DNA from: Bacteroidota bacterium
GTDB taxonomy: Bacteria > Bacteroidota > Bacteroidia > Chitinophagales > Saprospiraceae
Length of the DNA: 64,000 nucleotides
Assembly (NCBI GenBank): GCA_020160935.1
Contig: JAIUPL010000003.1
Span: 124,001-188,000, forward strand
Direction of reading: 5' to 3'
A model generated the notes under the pieces. It was given only the letters and a program-made list of their open reading frames with translations, was not told the origin of the DNA and made no database searches. A program made the position numbers and the translations under genes. The first letter of the stretch is position 1. The number at the start of each line of letters is the position of its first letter. Positions 35,177 to 43,378 of this stretch are shown here, piece by piece.

Positions 35177-36493
35177 TTAGCGCAAGGCCTGGATGAGTCT
35201 GGTAAATTCTTGTTTAAAATCAGCGTACCTGGAAGTGGCCGGACCGTCGAACCCTGTATGAACCAGTTTTACCTGGCCTTTTTTATCAATCACCATCAGG
35301 GTCGGGAATGCAAGCAACTGCTCGAGCGCAGGAAAGAAACTGGCTGCAGATGCTTTGTCCGATTTTCCGGCATATGCTATTTCAAATGGTATGCCCAATT
35401 TCTTTTTGTAGTTTAAAAGATGCTGATTTATCTGTGTACTGTCTTTATTTCTTTCAAAAGCAAATGCCACAATCGACATGTCGGCAGCCAAATCTGGGTG
35501 TTCCTTGACAAATTCACGAAGAAAAACCTGTTCATCGTGGCAATTTGGACACCAGGTACCCATGACGGTGAAAACCTTTATTTTATTGTCGAAAGCAGCA
35601 GAAGGATATTCGAGTTTTTTGCCTTCAGGCGTGGAAACCGAAAACTGTATGTTGGCACCTTTCTTCATTTGCACAAGAGAATCGGCATTGGAAAGTTGGA
35701 AATTTGGATCTTTCCAGGCCGTCCACAGGCTTTGGTAGCGATGCCCGGAGCGGAATTCTCCCAAAAGTGTATCATTTCTAATGCTTCCATTAAAAAGATA
35801 GGCATGCGCACCGTCGAAGCAGGATAAATAAAACTTGCGCCCCTGGACAGTGCCTTCCAGAAAGCGGTAGTCGCCCGTTTCGGTTCTAAATGTGCCTTCC
35901 AGGTGATTGCCATTTTGTTTGAATTCGCCAATGGCTTTCTCCTGATCTTCGGGGTTTCCATCTACTCCAAATATGGCCGCCCAGTTGCCAGTTATATCCT
36001 TCAGCGGTTTTTCCTGTAGTGAAGTAAACCGGTAACCTCTACCTGCGTGCGCATAAAAAGGAATCCTGTAATCTTCTTTGGTGGTAACGACCCATTCGCC
36101 CTGCATCACCCCGCCACGTATTTCAGCATGAATATAGGATTGGTACTCTGGAAACCACACATTCATAGTATCACGAGCCTGTGTTCGGTCGCGGCCGTAT
36201 TGAATGCTGTCAAGTCGAATCCGTTCCTGACCGTTGATGATTTCAATGTAAAATCGTTCGTTGTCCAGGTATGTCACTTCAAAATTGAAAGGCAGTTCTC
36301 CCGGCTTGAACTGATCGTAGAGGATAATAACTGTGTCCTTGTCATTGACCGGAATTCTGTATTTTTCAAGTTCGAGTACACCACGCCAGGTGCCGGGCGC
36401 TACCCTTGTGAAAGCCGTATCGGTGGTGACACAAGCGCTGACAAGCAATATGGAAAAGAGAAGTAAAAAACTGTTAATCAGTATTTTGTACAT
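35177..36493 (-). CDS. TlpA-like thioredoxin-fold lipoprotein
   Basis: This 438-residue lipoprotein has the lipobox LVSAC (Cys at residue 21). The N-terminal 270 residues are beta-rich and resemble the DUF4369-like domain that precedes Bacteroidota TlpA proteins. The C-terminal 140 residues are a thioredoxin fold with WCPNC in the redox-active position and FPTLMVIDKKG. It should act in the periplasm in disulphide reduction or cytochrome maturation. The frame is open to 36595 but the ATG at 36493 starts the signal peptide. The stop is six bases before the TIR-TPR-SDR gene. Confidence 0.88.
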   Translation of the reverse strand: MYKILINSFLLLFSILLVSACVTTDTAFTRVAPGTWRGVLELEKYRIPVNDKDTVIILYDQFKPGELPFNFEVTYLDNERFYIEIINGQERIRLDSIQYGRDRTQARDTMNVWFPEYQSYIHAEIRGGVMQGEWVVTTKEDYRIPFYAHAGRGYRFTSLQEKPLKDITGNWAAIFGVDGNPEDQEKAIGEFKQNGNHLEGTFRTETGDYRFLEGTVQGRKFYLSCFDGAHAYLFNGSIRNDTLLGEFRSGHRYQSLWTAWKDPNFQLSNADSLVQMKKGANIQFSVSTPEGKKLEYPSAAFDNKIKVFTVMGTWCPNCHDEQVFLREFVKEHPDLAADMSIVAFAFERNKDSTQINQHLLNYKKKLGIPFEIAYAGKSDKASAASFFPALEQLLAFPTLMVIDKKGQVKLVHTGFDGPATSRYADFKQEFTRLIQALR

Positions 36494-36596
36494 GATAATC
36501 ACGAATGAGGGATGCCCCGCTTTGAAGAAGTTGCAAAAGTAACGCTTATTGGAACCGCGAAAACCACAAATGCATGGGAAAGGTTGCAAATTCAAA

Positions 36597-36635
36597 TGAA
36601 AAGCCCGGAAAGCGTTTCAACACAACTTGCCGGGC
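36597..36635 (-). terminator. Hairpin terminator on the minus strand
   Basis: GCCCGG/CCGGGC (36603-36608, 36630-36635), with further AAG/CTT pairing around one mismatch, is followed on the minus strand by TTTTCAT. It lies 35 bases after the stop of the 28-codon gene and would end that transcript before the lipoprotein gene. Confidence 0.6.
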
Positions 36636-36669
36636 ATACCGTTAATTTAGTTTCATTGTCGGTGGGACA

Positions 36670-36756
36670 TCAGGAGCGCCGTGTCAGCGCATTGGACAAG
36701 GTGATAAGGCCACTTCCCAGCAGGAAAAGCCCCATCATGACACCAAGGATTAGCAT
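36670..36756 (-). CDS. 28-residue single-helix membrane peptide
   Basis: A short open frame encodes MLILGVMMGLFLLGSGLI then TLSNALTRRS. This gives one hydrophobic helix rich in Gly and Leu with a basic cytoplasmic end, ATG to TGA. A hairpin terminator follows it on the same strand, which is the main support for a real gene. No Shine-Dalgarno or TAnnTTTG element is evident, and it is not similar to a family I recognise. It could be a small regulator of a membrane complex or chance. Confidence 0.4.
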   Translation of the reverse strand: MLILGVMMGLFLLGSGLITLSNALTRRS

Positions 36757-36875
36757 AGATTAAACCAGATGTGTGAGGGTGAAAAAATAGTTCTACCTCC
36801 TATTTTCAAGAATAATGCCAAGTCAGCATTTTGAAAGAATTGAGAATCCTTCCACACCACTGAACAAAAATGCCG

Positions 36876-36883
36876 TATTTTTG
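36876..36883 (+). promoter_or_regulatory. -7 element TATTTTTG for the PspC-like gene
   Basis: This TAnnTTTG match ends 26 bases before the ATG at 36910. No TTG is found at 17-23 nt upstream. The rest of 36757-36909 shows nothing further. Confidence 0.45.
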
Positions 36884-36909
36884 TCTGGTCTTTTTTAAAC
36901 GAAACACTT

Positions 36910-37131
36910 ATGCTACAAAACTGGCTGAAAGACCTGGTAGAACGTCATGCTTTTGGCGCTTGTCAGTATCTTGGTGAAAAGATGGACCTGGCGCCGGCAG
37001 TGGTACGCAAGTATTTTATTTACACCTCTTTTATCGGGATGGGTTCTCCGCTCATCGTGTATCTCTTTGTAGCCTTCTGGGTCAATATTCGTCGTTATAT
37101 CCGTCGGGGGAAAAATGTTATCTGGAATTAA
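36910..37131 (+). CDS. PspC-domain small membrane protein
   Basis: This 73-residue protein shows the PspC pattern: GACQYLGEKMDLAPAVVRKYFIYTSFIGMGSPLIVYLFVAF (cf. GVCAGIAEYFGIDPTLVR in PspC), with one long hydrophobic segment and a basic C-terminus (RRYIRRGK). PspC proteins take part in envelope stress responses. It stands alone between minus-strand genes and its stop is eight bases from the converging pyrF stop. Confidence 0.8.
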   Translation: MLQNWLKDLVERHAFGACQYLGEKMDLAPAVVRKYFIYTSFIGMGSPLIVYLFVAFWVNIRRYIRRGKNVIWN

Positions 37132-37139
37132 TTATTCCC

Positions 37140-37967
37140 TTACAATTCTCCGTAGCGTTCCTTCATAATTTGTTTCATCTCTGCCTGAATAAGCAGCGCT
37201 TCGTCATGTGCGCGTTCGGCAAAATCTTCGCCATCCGAAGCATACAGGATACTGCGGGAAGCATTTACCAGCAATCCGCAATCGTCATTGAGCCCGTGCC
37301 TGCAAATAGCATGAAGGTCGCCCCCTTGTGCGCCCACACCCGGCACGAGCAGGAAGTGATCGGGCACAATTTCTCTGATTCGTTCGAATGCAGCAGGGTG
37401 TGTAGCGCCGGTCACGAACATGAGATTATCAGTTGTACCCCATGTTTGTACGGTTCGAAGCACTTTTTCCCACAAGGCTTCGCCTGAAGATGCCTGAACG
37501 TCGAGTTGAAAATCGGCACTTCCATGATTGGATGTGAGGGCAAGTACAATGGCCCATTTTTCCCGGAAATCCAGAAACGGCGCTACGCTGTCCTTGCCCA
37601 TGTAGGGTGCGATCGTCACGGCATCACAATTCAGGATTCGGAAAAAGGCTTCGGCGTATTTTCTACTGGTATTTCCAATATCGCCTCGTTTGGCATCTGC
37701 AATGATAAAATGCTCTGTACCAATGTATTCTACTGTTCGGGCAAACGTGTGCCAGCCTTCCGGTCCCAGGGCTTCGTAGAATGCGAGGTTGGGTTTGTAG
37801 GCTACGCACAAGTGCCGGGTAGCGTCGATGATTTGGCGGTTGAACTCAAAAACAGGGTCGGCTTCTTCTTGTAAATGGGCGGGAACTTTTGACAATTCGG
37901 TGTCGAGGCCGATGCAGAGAAATGATTTTTTGCGGAAAATTTCGGCAATGAGAGCGGCGCGGTTCAT
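37140..37967 (-). CDS. pyrF: Orotidine 5'-phosphate decarboxylase (type 2 subfamily)
   Basis: This 275-residue protein has FLCIGLDTELSKVP at the N-terminus, catalytic DAKRGDIGNTS (Lys/Asp tetrad), SNHGSADFQLD and PGVGAQGGD (phosphate loop). The length and the motif SRKYAEAFF indicate the longer type 2 subfamily. It makes UMP from OMP, the last step of pyrimidine synthesis. The open frame extends to 38036 inside anmK, but the ATG at 37967 fits the family start. A -7 promoter element ends four bases upstream, implying a leaderless or nearly leaderless transcript. Confidence 0.95.
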   Translation of the reverse strand: MNRAALIAEIFRKKSFLCIGLDTELSKVPAHLQEEADPVFEFNRQIIDATRHLCVAYKPNLAFYEALGPEGWHTFARTVEYIGTEHFIIADAKRGDIGNTSRKYAEAFFRILNCDAVTIAPYMGKDSVAPFLDFREKWAIVLALTSNHGSADFQLDVQASSGEALWEKVLRTVQTWGTTDNLMFVTGATHPAAFERIREIVPDHFLLVPGVGAQGGDLHAICRHGLNDDCGLLVNASRSILYASDGEDFAERAHDEALLIQAEMKQIMKERYGEL

Positions 37968-37971
37968 GCCG

Positions 37972-37979
37972 CAAAAATA
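37972..37979 (-). promoter_or_regulatory. -7 element TATTTTTG next to the pyrF start
   Basis: On the minus strand TAnnTTTG ends four bases before the pyrF ATG, so the start site would fall at or just before the start codon. No TTG is seen at a fitting distance, and transcription could also arrive from anmK. Confidence 0.35.
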
Positions 37980-37989
37980 GCACAAGGCT

Positions 37990-39186
37990 TCATTCTGGAA
38001 AAGAAATTTTGCCCATTCCTGCCAGCGGAACACCACCCAGTCGCAAACCCGGCTCGTTGTATCCTGCTACCGTTTCATTGGCGAGGGCTGCAAATAAAAC
38101 GGCTTCTTTGGCATCGCCATGCACCCCCAACACATCCATGGAATGCAGTTGCCAGTCGGGAAGAAGTTCTTTTAAATAATTTACTATCAAGGGGTTATGC
38201 GCGCCGCCACCGCTCAGGTACAAATGGCGTAGTGTGCCTTGGGTAACTACTATTAGCACGCTTTCAGCAATCGTTTCGGCACTCAATCGTGTCAAGGTGG
38301 CCACCAGATCATACGGATTGATATTTCCTTTTGGTAATCGTCTGAGGGCGGTGCGTACCCATTCCACCGAAAAAAGTTCGGGCCCGATTGTTTTCGGAAA
38401 AGGTTTTTCAAAAAATGCTTCCGATTTGAGCAGGTCGAGTAAGAGTGGATCGACGCGGCCATTGGAGGCAATTCGTGCATTTTCATCGTATGCTACCCCA
38501 AATAATTCGCGGGCAAAAGCATCGATCAACGTGTTTCCCGGCCCCGTATCGGTGGCAAATGCCCGATCAGGACTTCCATCGGCAGGCAAGTAAGTAAAAT
38601 TGGCTATGCCACCAATATTGAGCAGGAATCGTTCTTCGCCAGCCCTGGAAAACAACAGGTAGTCGCCATACAATGCCAGGGGAGCGCCCTCGCCGCCTGC
38701 CGCTACGTGTTTTTGCCTGAAATCTGAAATGGTGATTATTCCTGTGCGCATCGACAAGTGGTCGCCATCCCCGATTTGAAGGGTGGCATTGGGATATTCC
38801 GGCATTCCGTGAAAAATACGCGGGGCGTGAAACACCGTTTGGCCGTGACTTGCTAATAAATCTATTTCCTCAGCCGAAATTTTCTCATCAATTAAAAACT
38901 GATTGACTATCTGCGCATGTCGTTCTGCGATTAACACATTGAGCAATGTAAAGTGTTGAAAATCAATTTCTTTTTTTGCAAAAACGCGCCGGATTTCCGA
39001 TTTGAAATGTTCGTCGTAGGGTAGGGTAGCGAAGGCTTCCACTTCTACCCGGGTTTGTTTGCCGGCGCCAGTAAAACGGCATAGGGCTACGTCCAGTCCA
39101 TCCAGCGAAGTGCCCGACATCAGGCCGATGATGCGACGATATGGCCGGTGGCTGATGGCAGCGAGGCGCTCGATGTGTTGTTTCAT
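37990..39186 (-). CDS. anmK: Anhydro-N-acetylmuramic acid kinase
   Basis: This 398-residue protein has the AnmK signature GLMSGTSLDGLDVALC (residues 21-36), ASHGQTVFH, NIGGIANFTYLP, DTGPGNTLIDAF and YLSGGGAHNP. It phosphorylates and opens 1,6-anhydroMurNAc to MurNAc-6-phosphate in cell wall recycling. It is separated from the upstream dnaG by a palindromic repeat. PyrF starts 22 bases after its stop. Confidence 0.95.
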   Translation of the reverse strand: MKQHIERLAAISHRPYRRIIGLMSGTSLDGLDVALCRFTGAGKQTRVEVEAFATLPYDEHFKSEIRRVFAKKEIDFQHFTLLNVLIAERHAQIVNQFLIDEKISAEEIDLLASHGQTVFHAPRIFHGMPEYPNATLQIGDGDHLSMRTGIITISDFRQKHVAAGGEGAPLALYGDYLLFSRAGEERFLLNIGGIANFTYLPADGSPDRAFATDTGPGNTLIDAFARELFGVAYDENARIASNGRVDPLLLDLLKSEAFFEKPFPKTIGPELFSVEWVRTALRRLPKGNINPYDLVATLTRLSAETIAESVLIVVTQGTLRHLYLSGGGAHNPLIVNYLKELLPDWQLHSMDVLGVHGDAKEAVLFAALANETVAGYNEPGLRLGGVPLAGMGKISFPE

Positions 39187-39207
39187 CGAAAATGGATTTT
39201 TTAATAT

Positions 39208-39322
39208 ATGTACACTCTACACCTTGTGTCCTTTGTGAAACCTTCGTGTCCTTTGTGGTAAAAATATTTAAACACAAAGTGCACGAAGGTTTCACAAAGG
39301 ACACAAGGCGTAGAGTGTACAT
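39208..39322. repeat. 50-bp-arm inverted repeat (CCTTTGTGT words) between dnaG and anmK
   Basis: Arms 39208-39257 and 39273-39322 are reverse complements with three mismatches around an AT-rich 15-nt loop. Arms consist of CCTTGTGT, CCTTTGTGA, CCTTCGTGT and CCTTTGTGG words, bordered by ATGTACACTCTAC. The AACCACGAAGGACACAAAG-type word is also found in intergenic DNA of unrelated bacteria and archaea (established). The locus is between co-directional genes, so any terminator role would be for dnaG. Confidence 0.93.
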
Positions 39323-39340
39323 GTAAATACTGTTTTTGAA

Positions 39341-41362
39341 TCACGGCAAAACAATCGTACCCGTTTTTTTCGCCAGTTCATTCCGTGTGCTTTTCAGTTT
39401 TTCCTGAATGCGCATGAGGCGCATCACTTCCTCCATGTTCTCGGATTCTGAGGCGGCTTTGATACGTGCCGGATTCAGTACGTTGCAGAGTTTGTTGAGT
39501 TTCCGCAATTTAAAACGGTCGAGCGCCTGGCGCATATCTGCGTCAAAATTCAGGTCAGGAATGGGCTGGTTTTGCAACGGGTAACCCCAACGGGCCTCCC
39601 AGTTGTGCGACATGTCGAAAGGAGAGGTAAGCAGGTCGATAGCCAGGTCGCTGATTTCTTTTTCAGGGTGGTGAATAAAGAAATTCTGGTCAGGCGTTTT
39701 TTGTTCCAGCAGCAGATCGTAGCACAAGCCCGCCATTTTCCCATACAAGGCATTATCAAAATCCGAAAGCGATTCACTGATGTCGGCCAAAATGAATTCG
39801 GCAATGCTAATGCCTTCTTTATCAAGTGTTTGGCTGCCAAATTGCACCAGCAGCCGAACGATGTCCCGCTCCTGAAACTCATCCGTCATTAATGCGCTTC
39901 TTCTATCCTGACCAAGTGAGTTTGGTTCAGTATTTGAAGATGGAGTATGAGGATCAATGGTTTGATGATAATCTGGATATGAACCTTGCGTATCACTTAT
40001 TGGCCCAGGTTGTCGAGAGTTTTTTTCTGCGAGTTTATTGATATTTTTTGTATCTTCCTTTATTATTTCGCTTCTAATACCTTCCTCTGCTTCTCTCCTC
40101 CCATAAGCATTAGAACTTGCCAATAAATTTAAACAACCTTGTATGTATTCCTCTCTTTTTGACCTGTCTTTAATTTTTATGATACTCGACACGATGTCTT
40201 TCACCAGACCGGCCTTGCGCATGGGGTCGCCTTTCGTTTCTTCCAATAGAATGGAAGTTTTAAAAAGGATAAAATCCTTTGCGTTTTTAGTAGTAAAAGT
40301 TCTAAATGCCTCACCGCCAAAGGTTTGTACATATGAATCCGGGTCGTGCCCGTCGGGCAGCAGGCAAATTCGAACATTCAGATCCTGTTCGAGCGCGAGG
40401 TCGAGGCCGCGCAGGGCAGCCTTGATGCCCGCCGGGTCGCCGTCGTACAAAATTTTGAGGTTGTTCGTGTTGCGTTTGATCAGTTGCAACTGACCCTCCG
40501 TGAGCGAGGTGCCCGACGAAGCCACTACATTTTCAATTCCGGCCTGATACAGAGAAATGACATCCATGTAGCCTTCCACCAGAAGGCATTCATCCTGCTG
40601 GCGAATGGCTTTTTTTGCCTGAAAAGCGCCATAGAGGGTTTTATTCTTGATGTAAATCTCCGTTTCCGGGCTGTTGATGTATTTGGGGATGGTTTTGTCG
40701 GACGACATGGTACGCCCGGCAAAAGCCGCTACTTTTCCCGAAATATTGTGGATGGCAAACATGACCCGACCCCGAAAAAAATCGCGGCCGCCATCCTGGC
40801 TGCACAATCCTACTTTTTTTACCAGATCGATGTTGTGACCAGTAGCCCGGGCACGCCGAATGAGCAGGTCGCGTTGTTCGGGTGCATAACCCAGGCCAAA
40901 GGCCCGAATGGTGTCTTCCCGAAGTCCACGTTGTTTGAAATAGGCCAGGGCTACCGACTTTCCTTCGTCCGTATCAAAAAGTTGTTCCTGAAAATGTTTG
41001 AGGGCAAAATCATTTACAATATACAGGGAATCAGTCAGTTGCATTTCTGCTACCTGTTCAGGTGTACGCTCTGTTTCCTGTATTTCAATATTGTATTTTC
41101 GGGCTAGCCATTTCAGGGCATCGATGTAAGAGAGGTTTTCGTGTTCCCGCAGGAACGTGATGGCATCGCCACCTTTCCCGCAACCAAAGCACTTGAAGAT
41201 ATTGCGGGCGGGATTTACATTAAAAGACGGCGTTTTTTCACCATGAAAAGGGCAAAGGCCGATCAGGTTCACGCCGCGTCGGCGCAAAGTCACGAATTCT
41301 TCGATCACTTCTTCGATGCGGGTGGCATCGAGAATGTCCTGGATTTGTTTGGGTGGTATCAT
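39341..41362 (-). CDS. dnaG: DNA primase
   Basis: In this 673-residue protein the CHC2 zinc finger is CPFHGEKTPSF ... CFGCGKGGD (about 37-65). The primase core follows, with the TOPRIM part LVEGYMDVISLYQAGIENVVASSGTSL and the metal site YDGDPAG. The C-terminal helicase-binding region (about 430-673) includes a Pro/Ser/Asn-rich linker near 450-490. It synthesises replication primers and binds DnaB. A TATCTTTG element lies ten bases before the ATG. Confidence 0.97.
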   Translation of the reverse strand: MIPPKQIQDILDATRIEEVIEEFVTLRRRGVNLIGLCPFHGEKTPSFNVNPARNIFKCFGCGKGGDAITFLREHENLSYIDALKWLARKYNIEIQETERTPEQVAEMQLTDSLYIVNDFALKHFQEQLFDTDEGKSVALAYFKQRGLREDTIRAFGLGYAPEQRDLLIRRARATGHNIDLVKKVGLCSQDGGRDFFRGRVMFAIHNISGKVAAFAGRTMSSDKTIPKYINSPETEIYIKNKTLYGAFQAKKAIRQQDECLLVEGYMDVISLYQAGIENVVASSGTSLTEGQLQLIKRNTNNLKILYDGDPAGIKAALRGLDLALEQDLNVRICLLPDGHDPDSYVQTFGGEAFRTFTTKNAKDFILFKTSILLEETKGDPMRKAGLVKDIVSSIIKIKDRSKREEYIQGCLNLLASSNAYGRREAEEGIRSEIIKEDTKNINKLAEKNSRQPGPISDTQGSYPDYHQTIDPHTPSSNTEPNSLGQDRRSALMTDEFQERDIVRLLVQFGSQTLDKEGISIAEFILADISESLSDFDNALYGKMAGLCYDLLLEQKTPDQNFFIHHPEKEISDLAIDLLTSPFDMSHNWEARWGYPLQNQPIPDLNFDADMRQALDRFKLRKLNKLCNVLNPARIKAASESENMEEVMRLMRIQEKLKSTRNELAKKTGTIVLP

Positions 41363-41372
41363 GTTGTTTCAA

Positions 41373-41380
41373 CAAAGATA
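41373..41380 (-). promoter_or_regulatory. -7 element TATCTTTG before dnaG
   Basis: A full TAnnTTTG match on the minus strand ends ten bases before the dnaG ATG; the bases between form a small GTTG-AAA-CAAC dyad. The leader would be only a few bases. No TTG -33 was found. Confidence 0.45.
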
Positions 41381-41391
41381 CGGCGTATCCC

Positions 41392-41829
41392 TTACTCGCC
41401 GATGTCCTCGTTCCACAATTCCGGGCGATCGTGGATGAATGCCTTCATCAGATTTTTGCATTCCTCATTGTCGGCCAGCACTACCTCCACGCCTCGGGAA
41501 CGCAAATGTTCTTCTTCGCCCATAAAGGTCTCATTTTCGCCAATAATGACTTTTGGAATGCCATACAACAATATGGCGCCACTGCACATAGAACACGGCG
41601 AAAGGGTGGTGTACAAGGTACATTCGCGGTACACACTTGCCGGTTGCCGCCCGGCATTCTCAAAGGCATCCATTTCGCCATGCAGCACGACACTGCCGTT
41701 TTGTACCCGGCGGTTGTGCCCGCGCCCGAGTATTTCTCCTTTGTAAACAATGACGGAACCAATGGGGATGCCGCCTTCGGCCAATCCTTTGCGCGCTTCT
41801 TCGATAGCGGCTTGCATGAAAATGTCCAT
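41392..41829 (-). CDS. Yeast-type cytosine deaminase (CDA superfamily)
   Basis: This 145-residue zinc deaminase has ligands and proton shuttle H50, E52 (LHGE), C79 and C82 (SPCSMC). It matches the fungal Fcy1 pattern along its length: EGGIPIG, GRGHN, LHGEMDAFENAGR, YTTLSPCSMCSGAI, YGIP, GENETF and a C-terminus RPELWNEDIGE, where the yeast enzyme has a similar FIDERP..W.EDIGE closing the active site. Bacterial CodA is an unrelated amidohydrolase. The product, uracil, is the substrate of the genes just upstream on the same strand, so the deaminase completes a cytosine-to-uracil entry. Alternatives within the family are guanine deaminase or tRNA adenosine deaminase, which have different C-termini. 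Confidence 0.82.
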   Translation of the reverse strand: MDIFMQAAIEEARKGLAEGGIPIGSVIVYKGEILGRGHNRRVQNGSVVLHGEMDAFENAGRQPASVYRECTLYTTLSPCSMCSGAILLYGIPKVIIGENETFMGEEEHLRSRGVEVVLADNEECKNLMKAFIHDRPELWNEDIGE

Positions 41830-41831
41830 GA

Positions 41832-42046
41832 GTGAGTGGTGAGAGGTGAGTAGTCAGTAGTGAGTGGTGAGTAGTGAGTGGTGAGTAGTGAGTGGTGAGT
41901 AGTGAGTGGTGAGTAGTGAGTAGTGAGTAGGGTTTCACCACTCCCGAACTCACTACTCACTATTGACTACTCACTATTGACTACTCACTATTGACTACTC
42001 ACTATTGACTACTCACTACTCACTACTCACTACTGACTACTCACCT
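41832..42046. repeat. 7-bp tandem array arranged as a palindrome between preA and the cytosine deaminase gene
   Basis: The left half (41832-41930) is about 14 GTGAGTA/GTGAGTG words. After a spacer of about 20 bases the right half (41950-42046) is about 14 inverted words (CTCACTA, with TTGACTA alternating). The outer 22 bases of the two halves (from 41844 and ending 42046) are exact reverse complements, while interior words differ between halves. The right end includes the preA stop codon and the left end reaches within three bases of the deaminase ATG. On the minus strand the right half has stop codons in all frames; the left half is open. Confidence 0.93.
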
Positions 42047-43378
42047 CCCGCCTTTTTTTAAAGCGCTTCCCGGTTCAGGTACATGGTGTCCGTTGCCGCC
42101 AGCGCGCGGGTCATTAAATGTTGTTGGTATATTGCCAGCTTCGGTCAGTTGTTCCCAGGTGACAGGCGCTACTTTCATCGGTTGTTTTTCCATGGTGATA
42201 CAGGCCTCGACCGGGCAAACCAGCGAACACAGATTACAACCGACACAGTTTTCTTCGATGATCGAAGGAATTCTGTTGGCTGGGTCGGCAGAAACGGAAA
42301 TAGCCTGGTGCGCACCATCTTCGCAGGCGATGTAGCACAACTGGCAACCGATGCATTTGGCCGGATTGATAGAGGCGACCACCTTGTAACTCATGTTGAG
42401 TTCTTTCCACTCCACAATATTCGGCAGCGCCTTACCTGCAAAATCATAGATCGTTTGGAATCCACGTTCATCCATGAACCGGCGCAAACCACGATCCATT
42501 TCTCGCACAATGCCGAAGCCGTAGTGCATAGCCGCCGTACATACCTGCACGGAGGTGGCACCCAGCAGGATATATTCCACTACATCGCGCCAGGTTTCGA
42601 TACCGCCTATGGCGCTGATGGGGGTGCCTGATATGTCGGGATGTTGAGCCAGTTGGCGCACCATATTCATGGCAATCGGCTTAACTGCCGGTCCGCAATA
42701 ACCGCCATTGGTACCTTTGCCGTCTACCGTGGGGTAGGGTGCGAAAGTATCCAGGTCGATGCCCATAATGCTTTTAATGGTATTGATAAGCGAAATGGCA
42801 TCGGTGCCACCTTTCACGGCTGCCAGGCCCGGGTCCTCGATATTGGAAATATTGGGCGTAAGTTTGGTGATGACCGGCACTTTTGCAGCAGCCATTACCC
42901 AGCCAACAATGGTTTCGAGCACTTCCGGCTCCTGACCGACTGCGGAGCCCATGCCGCGCTCACACATACCATGCGGACAGCCGAAATTGAGTTCGATGCC
43001 ATCGGCGCCCGCATTTTCCACGTCTCGGATGATTTGTTCCCATTCTTTCCTGGATTCCACCATGAGCGAAGCAATCACCGCATGGTTCGGGAAGTATTTT
43101 TTCACTTCCTCTATCTCCTTCAGGTTGTCCGCCAGGGTGCGGTCGGAAATGAGTTCGATGTTGTTGAAACCCGACATGCGGGTGTCTCGGTAGTTCAGAC
43201 CTCCGTACCGACTCGAAACATTGATAATCGGCACACCCATGGTTTTCCATACGGCGCCGCCCCAACCGGCATCAAATGCTTTCATGATCTGATAGCCGGA
43301 ATTAGTAGGCGGTGCCGATGCCAGCCAGAAGGGATTGGGGGCTTTGATACCGGCAAAATTGATAGAAAGATCAGCCAT
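42041..43378 (-). CDS. preA: Dihydropyrimidine dehydrogenase subunit PreA
   Basis: In this 445-residue protein the N-terminal 330 residues form a dihydroorotate-dehydrogenase-like FMN barrel (INFAGIKAPNPFWLASAPPTN, ELNFGCPHGM, ITKLTPN, GPAVKPIA, SAIGGIETW). The C-terminal part has two 4Fe-4S clusters: CIGCQLCYIAC and CVGCNLCSLVC. With PreT it reduces uracil or thymine with NADH to the dihydropyrimidine. The ATG overlaps the preT stop by eight bases (ATGGCTGA), supporting translational coupling. Its stop codon is supplied by the adjoining GTGAGTA-type array. Confidence 0.95.
   Translation of the reverse strand: MADLSINFAGIKAPNPFWLASAPPTNSGYQIMKAFDAGWGGAVWKTMGVPIINVSSRYGGLNYRDTRMSGFNNIELISDRTLADNLKEIEEVKKYFPNHAVIASLMVESRKEWEQIIRDVENAGADGIELNFGCPHGMCERGMGSAVGQEPEVLETIVGWVMAAAKVPVITKLTPNISNIEDPGLAAVKGGTDAISLINTIKSIMGIDLDTFAPYPTVDGKGTNGGYCGPAVKPIAMNMVRQLAQHPDISGTPISAIGGIETWRDVVEYILLGATSVQVCTAAMHYGFGIVREMDRGLRRFMDERGFQTIYDFAGKALPNIVEWKELNMSYKVVASINPAKCIGCQLCYIACEDGAHQAISVSADPANRIPSIIEENCVGCNLCSLVCPVEACITMEKQPMKVAPVTWEQLTEAGNIPTTFNDPRAGGNGHHVPEPGSALKKGGR

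Noticed and set aside
36512-36763. Plus-strand 83-codon frame
   Set aside because: It overlaps the opposite-strand terminator and 28-codon frame, has no signal or family features, and starts inside the leader of the lipoprotein gene.
41481-41960. A 159-codon frame reading LTTHYSPLTTHHSLL repeats
   Set aside because: It is the stop-free reading of the heptamer array joined to an antisense-type frame of the deaminase gene. The repetitive peptide follows from the 7-bp words, not from a gene.
41832-42046. Possible CRISPR array
   Set aside because: The repeat unit is seven bases with no unique spacers, and no cas gene is present.
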